Assembly (NCBI GenBank): GCA_023258355.1
Contig: JALQZL010000031.1
Coordinates: 1 to 14,317 of the forward strand
Length of the DNA stretch: 14,317 nucleotides
Direction of reading: 5' to 3'
Origin: Wenzhouxiangellaceae bacterium
GTDB lineage: Bacteria; Pseudomonadota; Gammaproteobacteria; Xanthomonadales; Wenzhouxiangellaceae
Shown: positions 6,382 through 14,317 of the stretch, one piece after another
Numbering within the stretch: position 1 is the first letter of the stretch
Layout: each line of letters opens with the position of its first letter
Position numbers and translations under genes: made by a program
Notes under the pieces: generated by a model
Databases searched by the model: none
What the model saw: only the letters and a program-made list of their open reading frames with translations
What the model was told of the DNA's origin: nothing

Positions 6382-9300
6382 AGACAGTGCAAGGATATCA
6401 GATGACTGAAATGAAAGGCCTATTAATGATTGGCCGTTTGGGACTGGTGGGCGCAGTGCTTATTCTCGCTCTTGGACTTCTCACCGCTGGCTCGGCAGTC
6501 GCCAAGAAAAATGATCAGCGCTTGACGATAGACGGCCATTGGATTGTTGAGTTGGAAGCGCCTCCAACCCTGCTATTCACTGGAGATGACAGCGCGATGA
6601 TGGCCAGTCAGGGTGGCTCAATAGACTCCCGTCATTACAAACGCTTGGCGGCCACTGCACCTTCTGTCACAGGCGAGCGACTGGATGTCAACGCTGACCA
6701 TGTGCAGGCCTACATCAATGTGATTGATTGGGAGCGTGCCCAAGTGTTGGATGAGCTAGCCATGAATGTTGGGCGTGAGATCATGCCTTATGCCATTTAT
6801 CGCCATACCAGCAACGGCTTTGCCATTGAACTAAGTAAGCAAGAAGCGCAGATTCTTAGAAACCTAGACGGTGTGAAGTCCGTCACCCCTGACTGGATTC
6901 ATCGGCGCCATACTGACCGTGGCCCAGCCTTGATTGGTGCGCAAACGCTATGGTCAGTCTATCCTGAAGTGTCATTTGCGCCGAACAAGGGCGAGGGGAT
7001 CGTAATCGGTATCATTGATAGCGGGATCAACTGGGATCATTCTGCTTTCACTGATCAGCCCTCACAAAGCAGTTATACCTATGTGAATCCCTACCCTGAC
7101 TTTTTGGGTGAGTGCTCAAGGCCCGAGGTCTTATGTAATAACAAGCTGGTCGGTGTTTATGACTTCGCAGCCGAAGGCACGTTGGGAAAGGATCCTGACC
7201 AAGATGGTCATGGGACTCACGTGGCGGCCACCGCTGCGGGTAACCCTGCCAGTTTTACGCTCGGCCGAACAGGCAGTCATCGGTATAACACCTCAGGGGT
7301 GGCGCCGAATGCACAGATTATTTCTTATAAGGTGTGTTACTCAGATCATCCAACAGATGAAGATTTGGATGATAGTTGCGTAGGCTCTGCCATCGGCGAA
7401 GCCCTTGAGCAGGCAGTGATTGACCAAGTTGATGTTGTCAACTATTCCATTGGAGGTTCTGCAGGCAATCCATGGAACGCCGCAGCGGCTTTTCTCCCCC
7501 TTTGGGAAAATGACATTGCCTTTGTCACCAGCGCCGGTAACTCTGGACCAGACCTTGAGACGGTCGGTAATCCTGCCAATGCACCTTGGGTGATGACGGT
7601 GGGGAACAGTACGCATGATCGCCTGATCAGTAATTCAGCAACCGTCGGCTCCATTGCCGACATTGCCGTTGTGCCAGGCGGGGGACCTGAGATCACGAGT
7701 AACATTACTGGCTCCGCTGTTCGGGTAGACAGTGTCTCACCTAACAATTTGCTGGCCTGTGAGCCTCTGCCAAGCGGTAGTTTGACTAGCAACATTGCGG
7801 TGATTCAGCGGGGTATTTGTACCTTTGAGACGAAGATCAATCACGCACAGGCGGCTGGTGCAAGAGCGGTCTTGATGGTCAACCAGGTGGGTGGCCTACC
7901 CATCGTCATGGGCGGGGTGAGTGGTACCACCATTCCAGCGGCCATGATGGGTAAAGACGATGGTGACGAAGTCTTGTCACTGCTGGCTGGGGGTTCAGCA
8001 CAAGCCACCATCTTTGCAGGCTCTCAAGTCTCAATTGATATGAACTGGGCCGACAACATGAACGCGTCAAGTTCACGTGGCCCCGCACCTTTTGTACCCG
8101 GTTTAATGAAGCCCAATGTGGTGGCCCCTGGTACGGATATTTTGGCGGCTTATGTGCCCAATGAAAATTCTGTGGCCTTTTTGAGTGGCACTTCAATGGC
8201 CAGTCCCCATGTCGCCGGAGCAGCCGCTTTGCTGCGTAGCATCCATCCAAACTGGGGGGTCGATGCTGTTTTTTCTGCCCTGCAAACCACGGCCAATCCG
8301 ACACGGGTAAAAACAAATGGTGAAGCAGCTAGCATGTATGATCGAGGCGCAGGTCGCATCAGTGTGGCTCTGGCTTCCAGAGTCGGCCTGTATTTGCCAT
8401 TGGACGCCAATGAATTTGCAAGTGCCAATCCAGCCAATGGCGGGGATCCTGGAACGCTAAACTTGCCCGGACTTTTAAATGATGCCTGTGGGCAAGTGTG
8501 CTCTTTCACACGGACGGTGAAGGCCCACCGCGACGGTGACTGGACTGTCACTATCGATGGAGACGCGAATGTCAGTGTGACACCGACCGAATTTAGCTTG
8601 GATGAGGGGCAAACTCAGGTCTTGTCCATTACTGCAGCCACCTCGGTTGCGGGGGCTGGTACCTTGGAAGAGGCTCGGGTGGTCCTAACCGAAGCCCCAC
8701 CACCCAGTTACCAGACAAACGTTACTCGTCCAACCAAGCAGTATTTGAGCGTCGCCATTGGCAATACAAAAACTGAGCTGCCATCGGCTGTCTCATTCTC
8801 CACCAGTCAAGACCGTGGACAGAGGACGATCGATATTCCAGCGCTTCGAGGGATGAGTCGGGCAATTTATCAGCCGACGGACTTATCCGATCTCACTGCG
8901 ACGGAAACCAATCTTGTCCAAGACCCAGACCGAGATAGCCCCTATGGTGGCACGGCCGGTGTTCAAACCTATTTGGTCCAGGCCTCTGCCGATAGCTTCG
9001 GGATCTATGCCGATGTCACCCAATCCCAAGCACGTGATATTGACTTATTCGTTGGTTTTGATGCCAACGGTGATGGTATCGCTCAAGAAAGTGAGGAAGT
9101 GTGTGCCTCTACCTCGCCTGATGCGACTGAGAACTGTTGGATTGAGGGTACCAATGAGGGGACTTGGTGGATTGTTGTGCAGAACTGGGAGGCCTCGGTG
9201 CCTGGTGCCAGTGACTCTGTGACACTTCGTTATGGGCTAGCACAGCGTGCTGAGTCGCCTGTCTTGTTCGTGGCAGGGCCTGGTGTTCACGCCGGTGGAC

Positions 9301-10547
9301 CACTCTCATTGGATTTATATTTTGATGATCCCTCACTCGAAAGCGGCGACTTGAGACTGGGTGCAGTCACTATTTTTAATGGCACCAATGCGAATGCCGA
9401 ATTTGTGGCCTCTGTTCCCATTATCCTTAGACGCAGTTCAGTCTCACGGGCTCAGTTCACAGTCTTATTTCCCAATGAGCCTTTAACTGTCCAGCTTCAA
9501 GACGATGCCATCCATGAAAAACTCGTCATCGATGTGCCACCATCGGCTACCGAGTTAGCGGTGACAGTCCAAGGAGATGCTGGAGTCACAGCGTCTCTGC
9601 GAAGGATTGATTTTGAGGATCTGCCAGCCTATGCGCCCGACACGCCGCCGGCACCATCGAGTTCATTGGTGCAAGGTTCAGGGTCATCCTCTGGCTTCAC
9701 CATGAGGGTCTCCAATCCACAAGCTGGGCGCTACTATGTGGTTTTGAATAATCAGTCAGGACCTGCCCGTGAGGTCGATGTCACGGCACAAATCACAGAG
9801 AGTGGGCGAATTGAACCACGCTTTGCGCTTTATTCACCTGTCGGCCGGGATATCAACCAAGGGCTTGAGTTCCAAACAGCAGGCCAACCTTTTGCTGTGT
9901 GGTACAGCTTTGATGATGCGGGTGTCCCTATTTTCTACTTGGGAAGTGCGCCGATTGTCTCAAACTCTTCTGTTTGGGTCTCACCGCTTGATCGCTACAC
10001 ACGCGGGCTTGACCAACAGCGAGCGACACCAGCGGGTCGGATGTCACTGACTTCTATTGATCGTCAGACCGCTATATTCTCTTGGCGATTAAATGGGGCA
10101 CATGGCTCTGAACTCATGAGTGCCTCGATTATTCCCGAAACCTGTGTTGATGAAGGTGGGGTGGAGAGGAGCTATACGGGCCATTGGTATTCCCCTGGGC
10201 GTGATCAGGGTGGCTCAACCACCATCATGGCACCGGGGATTCAAATTCAGGTCCGCTATTATTACGATGCGCTCGGTGTAGGTCGCTGGGTTCAATTGGC
10301 CGCGCCGGGTGCAGGTCCTGAGGCCTCGACGCTCGATGTGATTGAATACCGTGGATTCTGTCCAAATTGCGATGATACTGTGTCTCCGACCTCAGCCACG
10401 ATCGGTGAGTACAGCCGGCAGTATGACAGTGAATCGAGCGGAACAGAGACTATGGTGTTTGAATCAGGTCCACCGCTGAACCAGTCGTTTGCCACCGAGA
10501 CAGCGATTCCGATCTCAAAACTGTCGAGTCGTTTGGCCTGTCCCTAG
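6378..10547 (+). CDS. Large secreted subtilisin-like serine protease (S8, PA insert, C-terminal repeat modules)
   Basis: 1389 aa. A signal peptide with hydrophobic core at about 20-38 and AVA-type cleavage near 42 predicts export. The order is: inhibitor-I9-like propeptide (about 50-190); S8 catalytic domain with Asp214 (IIDSG), His278 (DGHGTH), oxyanion Asn388 (SAGNSG) and Ser606 (GTSMASPH); a protease-associated (PA) domain inserted at about 445-550, between Asn and Ser. After the protease come a beta-rich region, a PPC-like domain (about 858-952, with DIDLF at 887-891), a second PPC-like segment (about 1100-1140) and two W/Y-rich modules (1152-1250 and 1268-1389). All catalytic residues are intact, so an active protease is expected; the target is unknown. 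ATG 6378 (GAGG 7 nt upstream, overlapping gor) is reported. ATG 6402, with AAGGA 6 nt upstream, is nearly as good and gives a shorter N-region. Confidence 0.93.
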   Translation: MKTVQGYQMTEMKGLLMIGRLGLVGAVLILALGLLTAGSAVAKKNDQRLTIDGHWIVELEAPPTLLFTGDDSAMMASQGGSIDSRHYKRLAATAPSVTGERLDVNADHVQAYINVIDWERAQVLDELAMNVGREIMPYAIYRHTSNGFAIELSKQEAQILRNLDGVKSVTPDWIHRRHTDRGPALIGAQTLWSVYPEVSFAPNKGEGIVIGIIDSGINWDHSAFTDQPSQSSYTYVNPYPDFLGECSRPEVLCNNKLVGVYDFAAEGTLGKDPDQDGHGTHVAATAAGNPASFTLGRTGSHRYNTSGVAPNAQIISYKVCYSDHPTDEDLDDSCVGSAIGEALEQAVIDQVDVVNYSIGGSAGNPWNAAAAFLPLWENDIAFVTSAGNSGPDLETVGNPANAPWVMTVGNSTHDRLISNSATVGSIADIAVVPGGGPEITSNITGSAVRVDSVSPNNLLACEPLPSGSLTSNIAVIQRGICTFETKINHAQAAGARAVLMVNQVGGLPIVMGGVSGTTIPAAMMGKDDGDEVLSLLAGGSAQATIFAGSQVSIDMNWADNMNASSSRGPAPFVPGLMKPNVVAPGTDILAAYVPNENSVAFLSGTSMASPHVAGAAALLRSIHPNWGVDAVFSALQTTANPTRVKTNGEAASMYDRGAGRISVALASRVGLYLPLDANEFASANPANGGDPGTLNLPGLLNDACGQVCSFTRTVKAHRDGDWTVTIDGDANVSVTPTEFSLDEGQTQVLSITAATSVAGAGTLEEARVVLTEAPPPSYQTNVTRPTKQYLSVAIGNTKTELPSAVSFSTSQDRGQRTIDIPALRGMSRAIYQPTDLSDLTATETNLVQDPDRDSPYGGTAGVQTYLVQASADSFGIYADVTQSQARDIDLFVGFDANGDGIAQESEEVCASTSPDATENCWIEGTNEGTWWIVVQNWEASVPGASDSVTLRYGLAQRAESPVLFVAGPGVHAGGPLSLDLYFDDPSLESGDLRLGAVTIFNGTNANAEFVASVPIILRRSSVSRAQFTVLFPNEPLTVQLQDDAIHEKLVIDVPPSATELAVTVQGDAGVTASLRRIDFEDLPAYAPDTPPAPSSSLVQGSGSSSGFTMRVSNPQAGRYYVVLNNQSGPAREVDVTAQITESGRIEPRFALYSPVGRDINQGLEFQTAGQPFAVWYSFDDAGVPIFYLGSAPIVSNSSVWVSPLDRYTRGLDQQRATPAGRMSLTSIDRQTAIFSWRLNGAHGSELMSASIIPETCVDEGGVERSYTGHWYSPGRDQGGSTTIMAPGIQIQVRYYYDALGVGRWVQLAAPGAGPEASTLDVIEYRGFCPNCDDTVSPTSATIGEYSRQYDSESSGTETMVFESGPPLNQSFATETAIPISKLSSRLACP
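6391..6395 (+). promoter_or_regulatory. Ribosome binding site for an alternative subtilase start
   Basis: AAGGA lies 6 nt before the in-frame ATG at 6402. Using it would remove 8 residues and still leave a normal signal peptide. It competes with the GAGG (6367-6370) serving ATG 6378, so the true start is undecided. Confidence 0.4.
9831..10544 (+). repeat. Two divergent tandem W/Y-rich modules at the subtilase C-terminus (protein-level repeat)
   Basis: Module 1 (residues about 1152-1250) opens YSPVGRD...G and continues to an (A)VWYSFDDAGV strand centred on Trp1175. Module 2 (about 1268-1389) opens GHWYSPGRDQGG and continues to a QVRYYYDALGV strand centred on Arg1293. The interval between the two landmarks is 23 residues in one and 22 in the other, so they are clear copies of one fold although DNA identity is low. 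Such 'GxWYxPxRxGxG ... WYxYDxxGxP' modules recur in secreted proteins of gammaproteobacteria; I know of no proven function. Confidence 0.6.
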
Positions 10548-10558
10548 AGCATTGTTAG

Positions 10559-11296
10559 ATGTTGTCGAATAATAAAATTGTGGCCGTATTGCCTGCTTAC
10601 AATGCGGCCATGACATTGGCAAAGACAGTGTCTGAGATTCCCAGAGATATCGTCGATCATGTGATTTTGGTTGATGATGCCAGCGGTGATGGGACAGCAT
10701 CACTGGCCAGAGATTTGGCGATTGATGAAGTGATCGAGCACGATCACAACCAAGGCTATGGCGCTAACCAGAAAACTTGCTACCGTCACGCGTTGTCCGT
10801 TGGTGCTGATGTCGTGGTGATGCTGCATCCGGATTATCAATACAGCCCAAAACTCATCCCGGCCATGGTCGGCATGATCACCAGTGACCTTTATTCTGTG
10901 GTGCTTGGCTCACGTATTTTGGGAGGCACCGCCTTGTCTGGTGGAATGCCTTTGTACAAGTATGTCGCCAATCGCTCGCTGACAGCCTTCCAGAATCTAT
11001 GTTCGGGCGCAAAGCTCTCTGAGTACCACACAGGTTATCGTGCCTTCTCCTCTAAAGTGCTCAATAGCATTGATCTATCCACTCTATCGGATGATTTTGT
11101 GTTTGATAATCAACTGCTGGGTGAGGTGATTAAAAGAGGCGAGAGTATTGGGGAGATTAGCTGCCCAACCCGATACTTTGATGAGGCCTCGTCAATCAAT
11201 TGGCACCGCAGTGTGGTTTATGGCTTAGGTGTCGTTCAGGTTTCTTGCTCACTCCTCGGACACCGTTTGCGAAATATTGGTTCGACACGGTCATGA
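10559..11296 (+). CDS. GT2 glycosyltransferase, dolichyl-phosphate-mannose/glucose synthase-like
   Basis: 245 aa, with no transmembrane segment. GT-A fold markers: the VLPAYNAA opening strand (9-17), Asp39/Asp40 in ILVDDASGDGT for nucleotide binding, and Asp92 within LHPDYQY (89-95), the metal/acceptor motif of this branch. The segments GSRILGG, EYHTGYRAFS, SDDFVFDNQ and EISCPTRYF follow in the family's usual order. Enzymes of this type move a sugar from UDP- or GDP-sugar to a polyprenyl phosphate on the cytoplasmic face; sugar identity cannot be read from sequence. The gene starts 11 nt after the subtilase stop with only a weak ribosome site and overlaps the next gene by 4 nt (ATGA). That overlap, with a GT-C enzyme, supports polyprenyl-P-sugar synthesis for the partner. 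Confidence 0.87.
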   Translation: MLSNNKIVAVLPAYNAAMTLAKTVSEIPRDIVDHVILVDDASGDGTASLARDLAIDEVIEHDHNQGYGANQKTCYRHALSVGADVVVMLHPDYQYSPKLIPAMVGMITSDLYSVVLGSRILGGTALSGGMPLYKYVANRSLTAFQNLCSGAKLSEYHTGYRAFSSKVLNSIDLSTLSDDFVFDNQLLGEVIKRGESIGEISCPTRYFDEASSINWHRSVVYGLGVVQVSCSLLGHRLRNIGSTRS

Positions 11297-12939
11297 CGGA
11301 TACCCAAACGTGGCGGCCTAAATCACCTTGGCTGGTGATATCACTGACGGTCTTAATTGGTGGACTGGCCATTTATTTTCGCTTCACTCAGCTAGGCCAC
11401 CAGATTTTGATTGATGATGAGTGGCATGCCATTCATGCTCTGTTAAGACTGGATTATCGAGAGATATTTCTGAGTTTTGGTCACGCAGACCATTCCATAC
11501 CACTCACACTGTTATTTAAATATTTGACTGAGACCATTGGGCTGAGTGAGTGGCGCATGCGTGTCTTGCCACTATTGGGTGGTCTCACGACCGTGCTAGT
11601 TGCCCCTTGGTTGTTGCGTCCTTGGCTTCGGTCTTATGAGCCTTGGGTCTTGGCGGGTCTGTTGGCTCTGTCGCCTATCTTGATTCATTTCAGTCGTTAT
11701 GTGCGTCCTTACGCCTTAACTATCCCATTAACCTTTGCTGCCGTGATTGCACTCTGGCGTTGGTGGCATGAGGGTGGACGTTGGCCCTTGTTTGTTTTTA
11801 TCCCAGCCACCGTGATTGCTGGATGGCTGCATCCCTTGACACTCTTATTTACTGGCGGTGGCTTGCTGTGGTTTGGATTGGCCTCGTTAAAAGATTTGTT
11901 GCGGCACCGCGATATGTCCGGGCTGATGCGTGTGGTGCCACCAGGTCTTGTGACCGTGGCCTTATCTTCAGTGCTGGTGTTGCCACCACTGCTGGCTGAT
12001 CCTCACAGCATGGCAGCAAAGACGGGCGTTGACCAGTTGCAATGGGATACCGTGGTTTGGGCTTGGGAGCTGTCTGTGGGAACGGCGCACTGGGGCATGG
12101 CTTTTTTAATGCTCGTACTTGCCGTTGTGGGGCTAGTCACAGCGCTGCGCCGCGAGGCAGGCTTTGTCTTTTATTGGCTGTTTCTAACGGCACTGGCCAG
12201 TGGCGTGGTGACCCTGCTGAACCCTGCTTGGATCCATCATGCCTTAGTGCCTGTTCGCTATCTCTCAGTTGCTTTGCCGTGGTTGTTGTCTTTGATTGCG
12301 ATTGGCTTTGTGGTCACGCTCCGATGGCTGAATCAATTCAACCCACGCGAGTATGTGGCCACTGTGACGGTAGTGGCACTTGGACTGTGGCTAGCTGGGT
12401 TAGTGGTCTCCGGGCCATTACTAACAACCTATGGTTTGGTCAATCAGTTTGCAGGTGCTCAACGCTACCACTTTGACTATGACTACACCAGTAATCCCTA
12501 CGTGACCTTGCTTGAGGGACATGCGTTACCCCAGGTCTACTCAGAAATGATGGAAGAGCCAGGTGATTGGCTAATCATTGAAGCGCCGTGGAGTTTTGAG
12601 TCTCACTCAACACCTTTAGTGGGGTTTCAGCGTCAACACCAAATGCCGATGAAGGTCGGTATGATGACTGGCCTTTGTACAGAGCGTGCTTATGGGGAAC
12701 TGCCGTATCAAAGCCGCAAGATGGTGTGGTTGTTTGAAGACTTTGTACACTTAGCCGATTTTCCTCAGGTGCTGTCAGATCAGAACCGTTTTTTGGTCCT
12801 AAACCGACGGCCAATGTATGACTTTGTTTCCATTCCTGACGTGATGAGTGACTGTGTGACCAAGCTCTCGATGAGACTGGGCGAGGCATGGTATGAAGAT
12901 GAGTACCGTGTGGTCTATCGATTGCCAAAAGAGGTCTGA
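11293..12939 (+). CDS. GT-C membrane glycosyltransferase (ArnT/PMT-like)
   Basis: 548 aa, inner membrane. The first membrane helix (about 13-29) is followed at once by Asp41-Asp42-Glu43 in the first external loop, the position of the catalytic acidic pair in GT-C enzymes (PMT, ArnT). The FSRYVRPYAL segment is the typical marker after the third or fourth helix. Many hydrophobic helices follow to about residue 376, then a roughly 170-residue soluble C-terminal domain, expected in the periplasm. Such enzymes transfer a sugar from a polyprenyl-phosphate donor to lipid, glycan or protein. The start ATG overlaps the GT2 stop (ATGA); starts further upstream in this frame lie inside the GT2 gene and are rejected. 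The acceptor is not known. I cannot assign a precise GT family number. Confidence 0.8.
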   Translation: MTDTQTWRPKSPWLVISLTVLIGGLAIYFRFTQLGHQILIDDEWHAIHALLRLDYREIFLSFGHADHSIPLTLLFKYLTETIGLSEWRMRVLPLLGGLTTVLVAPWLLRPWLRSYEPWVLAGLLALSPILIHFSRYVRPYALTIPLTFAAVIALWRWWHEGGRWPLFVFIPATVIAGWLHPLTLLFTGGGLLWFGLASLKDLLRHRDMSGLMRVVPPGLVTVALSSVLVLPPLLADPHSMAAKTGVDQLQWDTVVWAWELSVGTAHWGMAFLMLVLAVVGLVTALRREAGFVFYWLFLTALASGVVTLLNPAWIHHALVPVRYLSVALPWLLSLIAIGFVVTLRWLNQFNPREYVATVTVVALGLWLAGLVVSGPLLTTYGLVNQFAGAQRYHFDYDYTSNPYVTLLEGHALPQVYSEMMEEPGDWLIIEAPWSFESHSTPLVGFQRQHQMPMKVGMMTGLCTERAYGELPYQSRKMVWLFEDFVHLADFPQVLSDQNRFLVLNRRPMYDFVSIPDVMSDCVTKLSMRLGEAWYEDEYRVVYRLPKEV

Positions 12940-12960
12940 GTCGGCCCGAGAGGCCACGGG

Positions 12961-13671
12961 TTATTGTTGATCGGGTCTTGTTTTCCTTAGCTTCATTTTC
13001 TCCAAGCGGCGCATGCCCCATGTGCTCAGAGCAGCCAAGCCAGCCAGTGCGACGAGGGCGCCAATTAAAGAGGAGCCTAACAAGTCACCAGACTCCCATG
13101 CCGCTTGCGCCTCTACCCAAGACCCGAGACTGTGGCCAATAGTGGCGTAGAGAAATGTGCTCGGCGCTAGACCCACCACGCTGGCCCAAACATAGCGAGA
13201 GGTGGGCATTGGACTTAAGGCACCAGCCACATTAATCAGATAAAACGGAACCAGCGGGACAATTCTAAGTACCATCAGTAGCTCAACACTGTGTTGGTCT
13301 AGGCGCTTGACTAGCGTGTTGAGCATGGGTGAGGCGCTGGCGGCAGTCACACGTTCACCCATCCACCAGCGCATGACCAAAAAGCTCAAGATAGCAGCGA
13401 CTGACGTGGATAACCATCCAGCGAGGCCACCCAAACCAATACCAAATAGCAGTCCGCCTCCCATCGACAGTAGGGCGCCCACCGGGAGTGCCACCAAGGC
13501 CATGATGATAAAGGCAGCAACAAATAACCACCACGTACTCCAAAAAGCCTGGCTTACCTCGAGTTCCAAGCGTGTAATCAAAGGGCTGACTTGATCACCG
13601 TAGACAGTGCCAAGCCACAGCATGGCTGTGGCAAATGTGAGAATGATCACCGCTTTAAACCAAACTGGCAT
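12961..13671 (-). CDS. TVP38/TMEM64 (DedA-superfamily) membrane protein
   Basis: 236 aa, inner membrane, with about six hydrophobic segments, including an N-terminal helix (about 5-22) and a C-terminal helix before a basic tail (RRLEKMKLRK). The SNARE-associated/VTT core is seen: a glycine-rich re-entrant region (ALPVGALLSMGGGLLFG), then RIVPLVPF (136-143) with INVAGALS, and a WAS.VG.APSTFLY..IG helix. Some DedA-superfamily proteins are undecaprenyl-phosphate or phospholipid translocases; the substrate of this one is unknown. It begins 13 nt after the kynureninase stop, so it is probably co-transcribed with it. It is convergent with the GT-C gene, with only 21 nt between stops. Confidence 0.85.
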   Translation of the reverse strand: MPVWFKAVIILTFATAMLWLGTVYGDQVSPLITRLELEVSQAFWSTWWLFVAAFIIMALVALPVGALLSMGGGLLFGIGLGGLAGWLSTSVAAILSFLVMRWWMGERVTAASASPMLNTLVKRLDQHSVELLMVLRIVPLVPFYLINVAGALSPMPTSRYVWASVVGLAPSTFLYATIGHSLGSWVEAQAAWESGDLLGSSLIGALVALAGLAALSTWGMRRLEKMKLRKTRPDQQ

Positions 13672-13684
13672 CTTTATCGGTCGC

Positions 13685-14317
13685 CTACTGATGGATCAAT
13701 GTCGAGACCAGAGCCACGAACTGGTCGACTTCTTCCAACGTGTTGTACAAAGGGGCAGGTGCCATACGGATGATATCCGGTTCTCGCCAGTCACCAATCA
13801 CATCGTGGCTGATAAGTTGCTCAAATAAGGCTCTGCCTGTCTCTCTTCCAGCGTTCACCCTAAGCGAGAGTTGAGCGCCGTGGCGGTCAGGATCGAGAGG
13901 TGTCAGAATCTCAATCTCTTCTGCTAGCTCTTCTTGAATACGCTTGGCCAGGTGCCCTGTGAGCGCAAGCGAGGCTTGACGAAGTTTGGCGGGATCTGCT
14001 TCCATAAACATATCCAAAGATGCGATCAGTGGTGCAGTGGACAGAATGGGTGGCCCCGAGATTTGCCAGCCTTCGATTCCGCCAGCTGGCTGATGCTCGG
14101 GTGCCATCTGAAATCTGGTCGCTTCGTCATGGCCCCACCAGCCTGCGAGTCGTGGTCCATGAAAATCGTGGTGTTTTTCATGGACAAAGCAACCACCCAC
14201 CGCACCAGGTCCTGCATTCAGATACTTGTAGTGGCACCAGATGCCAAAATCGATGTCATCATCATGCAGATTTAGGTCAATATTCCCGATGGCATGAGCC
14301 AGATCAGTACCCACCAC
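13685..14317 (-). CDS. kynU: Kynureninase (3' half, start beyond the window)
   Basis: 210 residues are visible out of a usual 415-430. The enzyme is a cytoplasmic PLP enzyme that cleaves kynurenine (and/or 3-hydroxykynurenine) to anthranilate (or 3-hydroxyanthranilate) and alanine. Visible marks: GTDLAHAIGN near the edge, the W-C-H-YKYLN stretch whose Lys (codon 14225-14227) forms the Schiff base with PLP, GPGAVGG.FVHE, GWWGH....RF.M, and the C-terminal small domain ending in IRMAPAPLYNT..EV. At the substrate-contact loop the sequence is ISGPPIL where human kynureninase has ISNPPIL. No other tryptophan-pathway gene is visible, so catabolic versus biosynthetic use is open. The TVP38-like gene lies 13 nt downstream. 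Confidence 0.94.
   Translation of the reverse strand: MVGTDLAHAIGNIDLNLHDDDIDFGIWCHYKYLNAGPGAVGGCFVHEKHHDFHGPRLAGWWGHDEATRFQMAPEHQPAGGIEGWQISGPPILSTAPLIASLDMFMEADPAKLRQASLALTGHLAKRIQEELAEEIEILTPLDPDRHGAQLSLRVNAGRETGRALFEQLISHDVIGDWREPDIIRMAPAPLYNTLEEVDQFVALVSTLIHQ

Noticed and set aside
6378..10547. Many open frames antisense or out of frame within the subtilase gene
   Set aside because: None shows a recognisable domain or start context, and the subtilase frame is continuous with all catalytic motifs.
11200..11292. Upstream extension of the GT-C gene into the GT2 gene
   Set aside because: The GT2 frame is conserved to its end at 11296, and the ATG at 11293 gives a normal N-terminus just before the first membrane helix.
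12943..12955. GGCC-CGAGA-GGCC in the 21-nt convergent gap as a bidirectional terminator
   Set aside because: The stem is four base pairs with no U-run; too weak to annotate.

Overview
The window looks like chromosomal DNA from a Gram-negative proteobacterium, most likely a gammaproteobacterium. The evidence is a lipobox-bearing short-chain-polyhydroxybutyrate enzyme, a Gor-type glutathione reductase, a secreted subtilase ending in W/Y-rich modules, and a moderate base composition. The genus cannot be named from the sequence. I see no tRNA, rRNA, insertion sequence, CRISPR array, origin or phage gene. Gene density is high and no gap exceeds 125 nt.

Left part (1-1893): a 3-hydroxybutyrate (3HB) catabolism locus. 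The 5' part of a predicted 3HB oligomer hydrolase lipoprotein is read leftward off the edge. It is divergent from D-3-hydroxybutyrate dehydrogenase, whose stop codon overlaps the start of a NarL/LuxR-type response regulator with no visible sensor kinase. The 115-nt divergent spacer holds paired direct and inverted repeats.

Middle (1925-4889): a class I mannose-6-phosphate isomerase on the minus strand. Divergent from it is a metallo-beta-lactamase/beta-CASP family protein (predicted RNA/DNA nuclease) that is directly abutted (TAA-ATG) by a VanZ-family membrane protein.

Right-centre (5014-12939): a tightly packed plus-strand cluster of glutathione reductase, a very large secreted PA-domain subtilase, a GT2 glycosyltransferase of the dolichyl-phosphate-sugar-synthase type and an ArnT/PMT-like GT-C membrane glycosyltransferase. 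Two of its three junctions are 4-nt ATGA overlaps and the third is an 11-nt gap, so it is probably one operon. GT2 plus GT-C is the usual pair for making a polyprenyl-phosphate-sugar and transferring it to an acceptor outside the cytoplasm.

Right edge (12961-14317, minus strand): a TVP38/DedA-like membrane protein 13 nt downstream of the 3' half of kynureninase, whose start lies beyond the window.

Most genes belong to recognisable families. The parts most worth a second look are the subtilase-GT2-GT-C cassette, the duplicated C-terminal module of the subtilase, the repeat-bearing 3HB divergent promoter and an active-site substitution in kynureninase.
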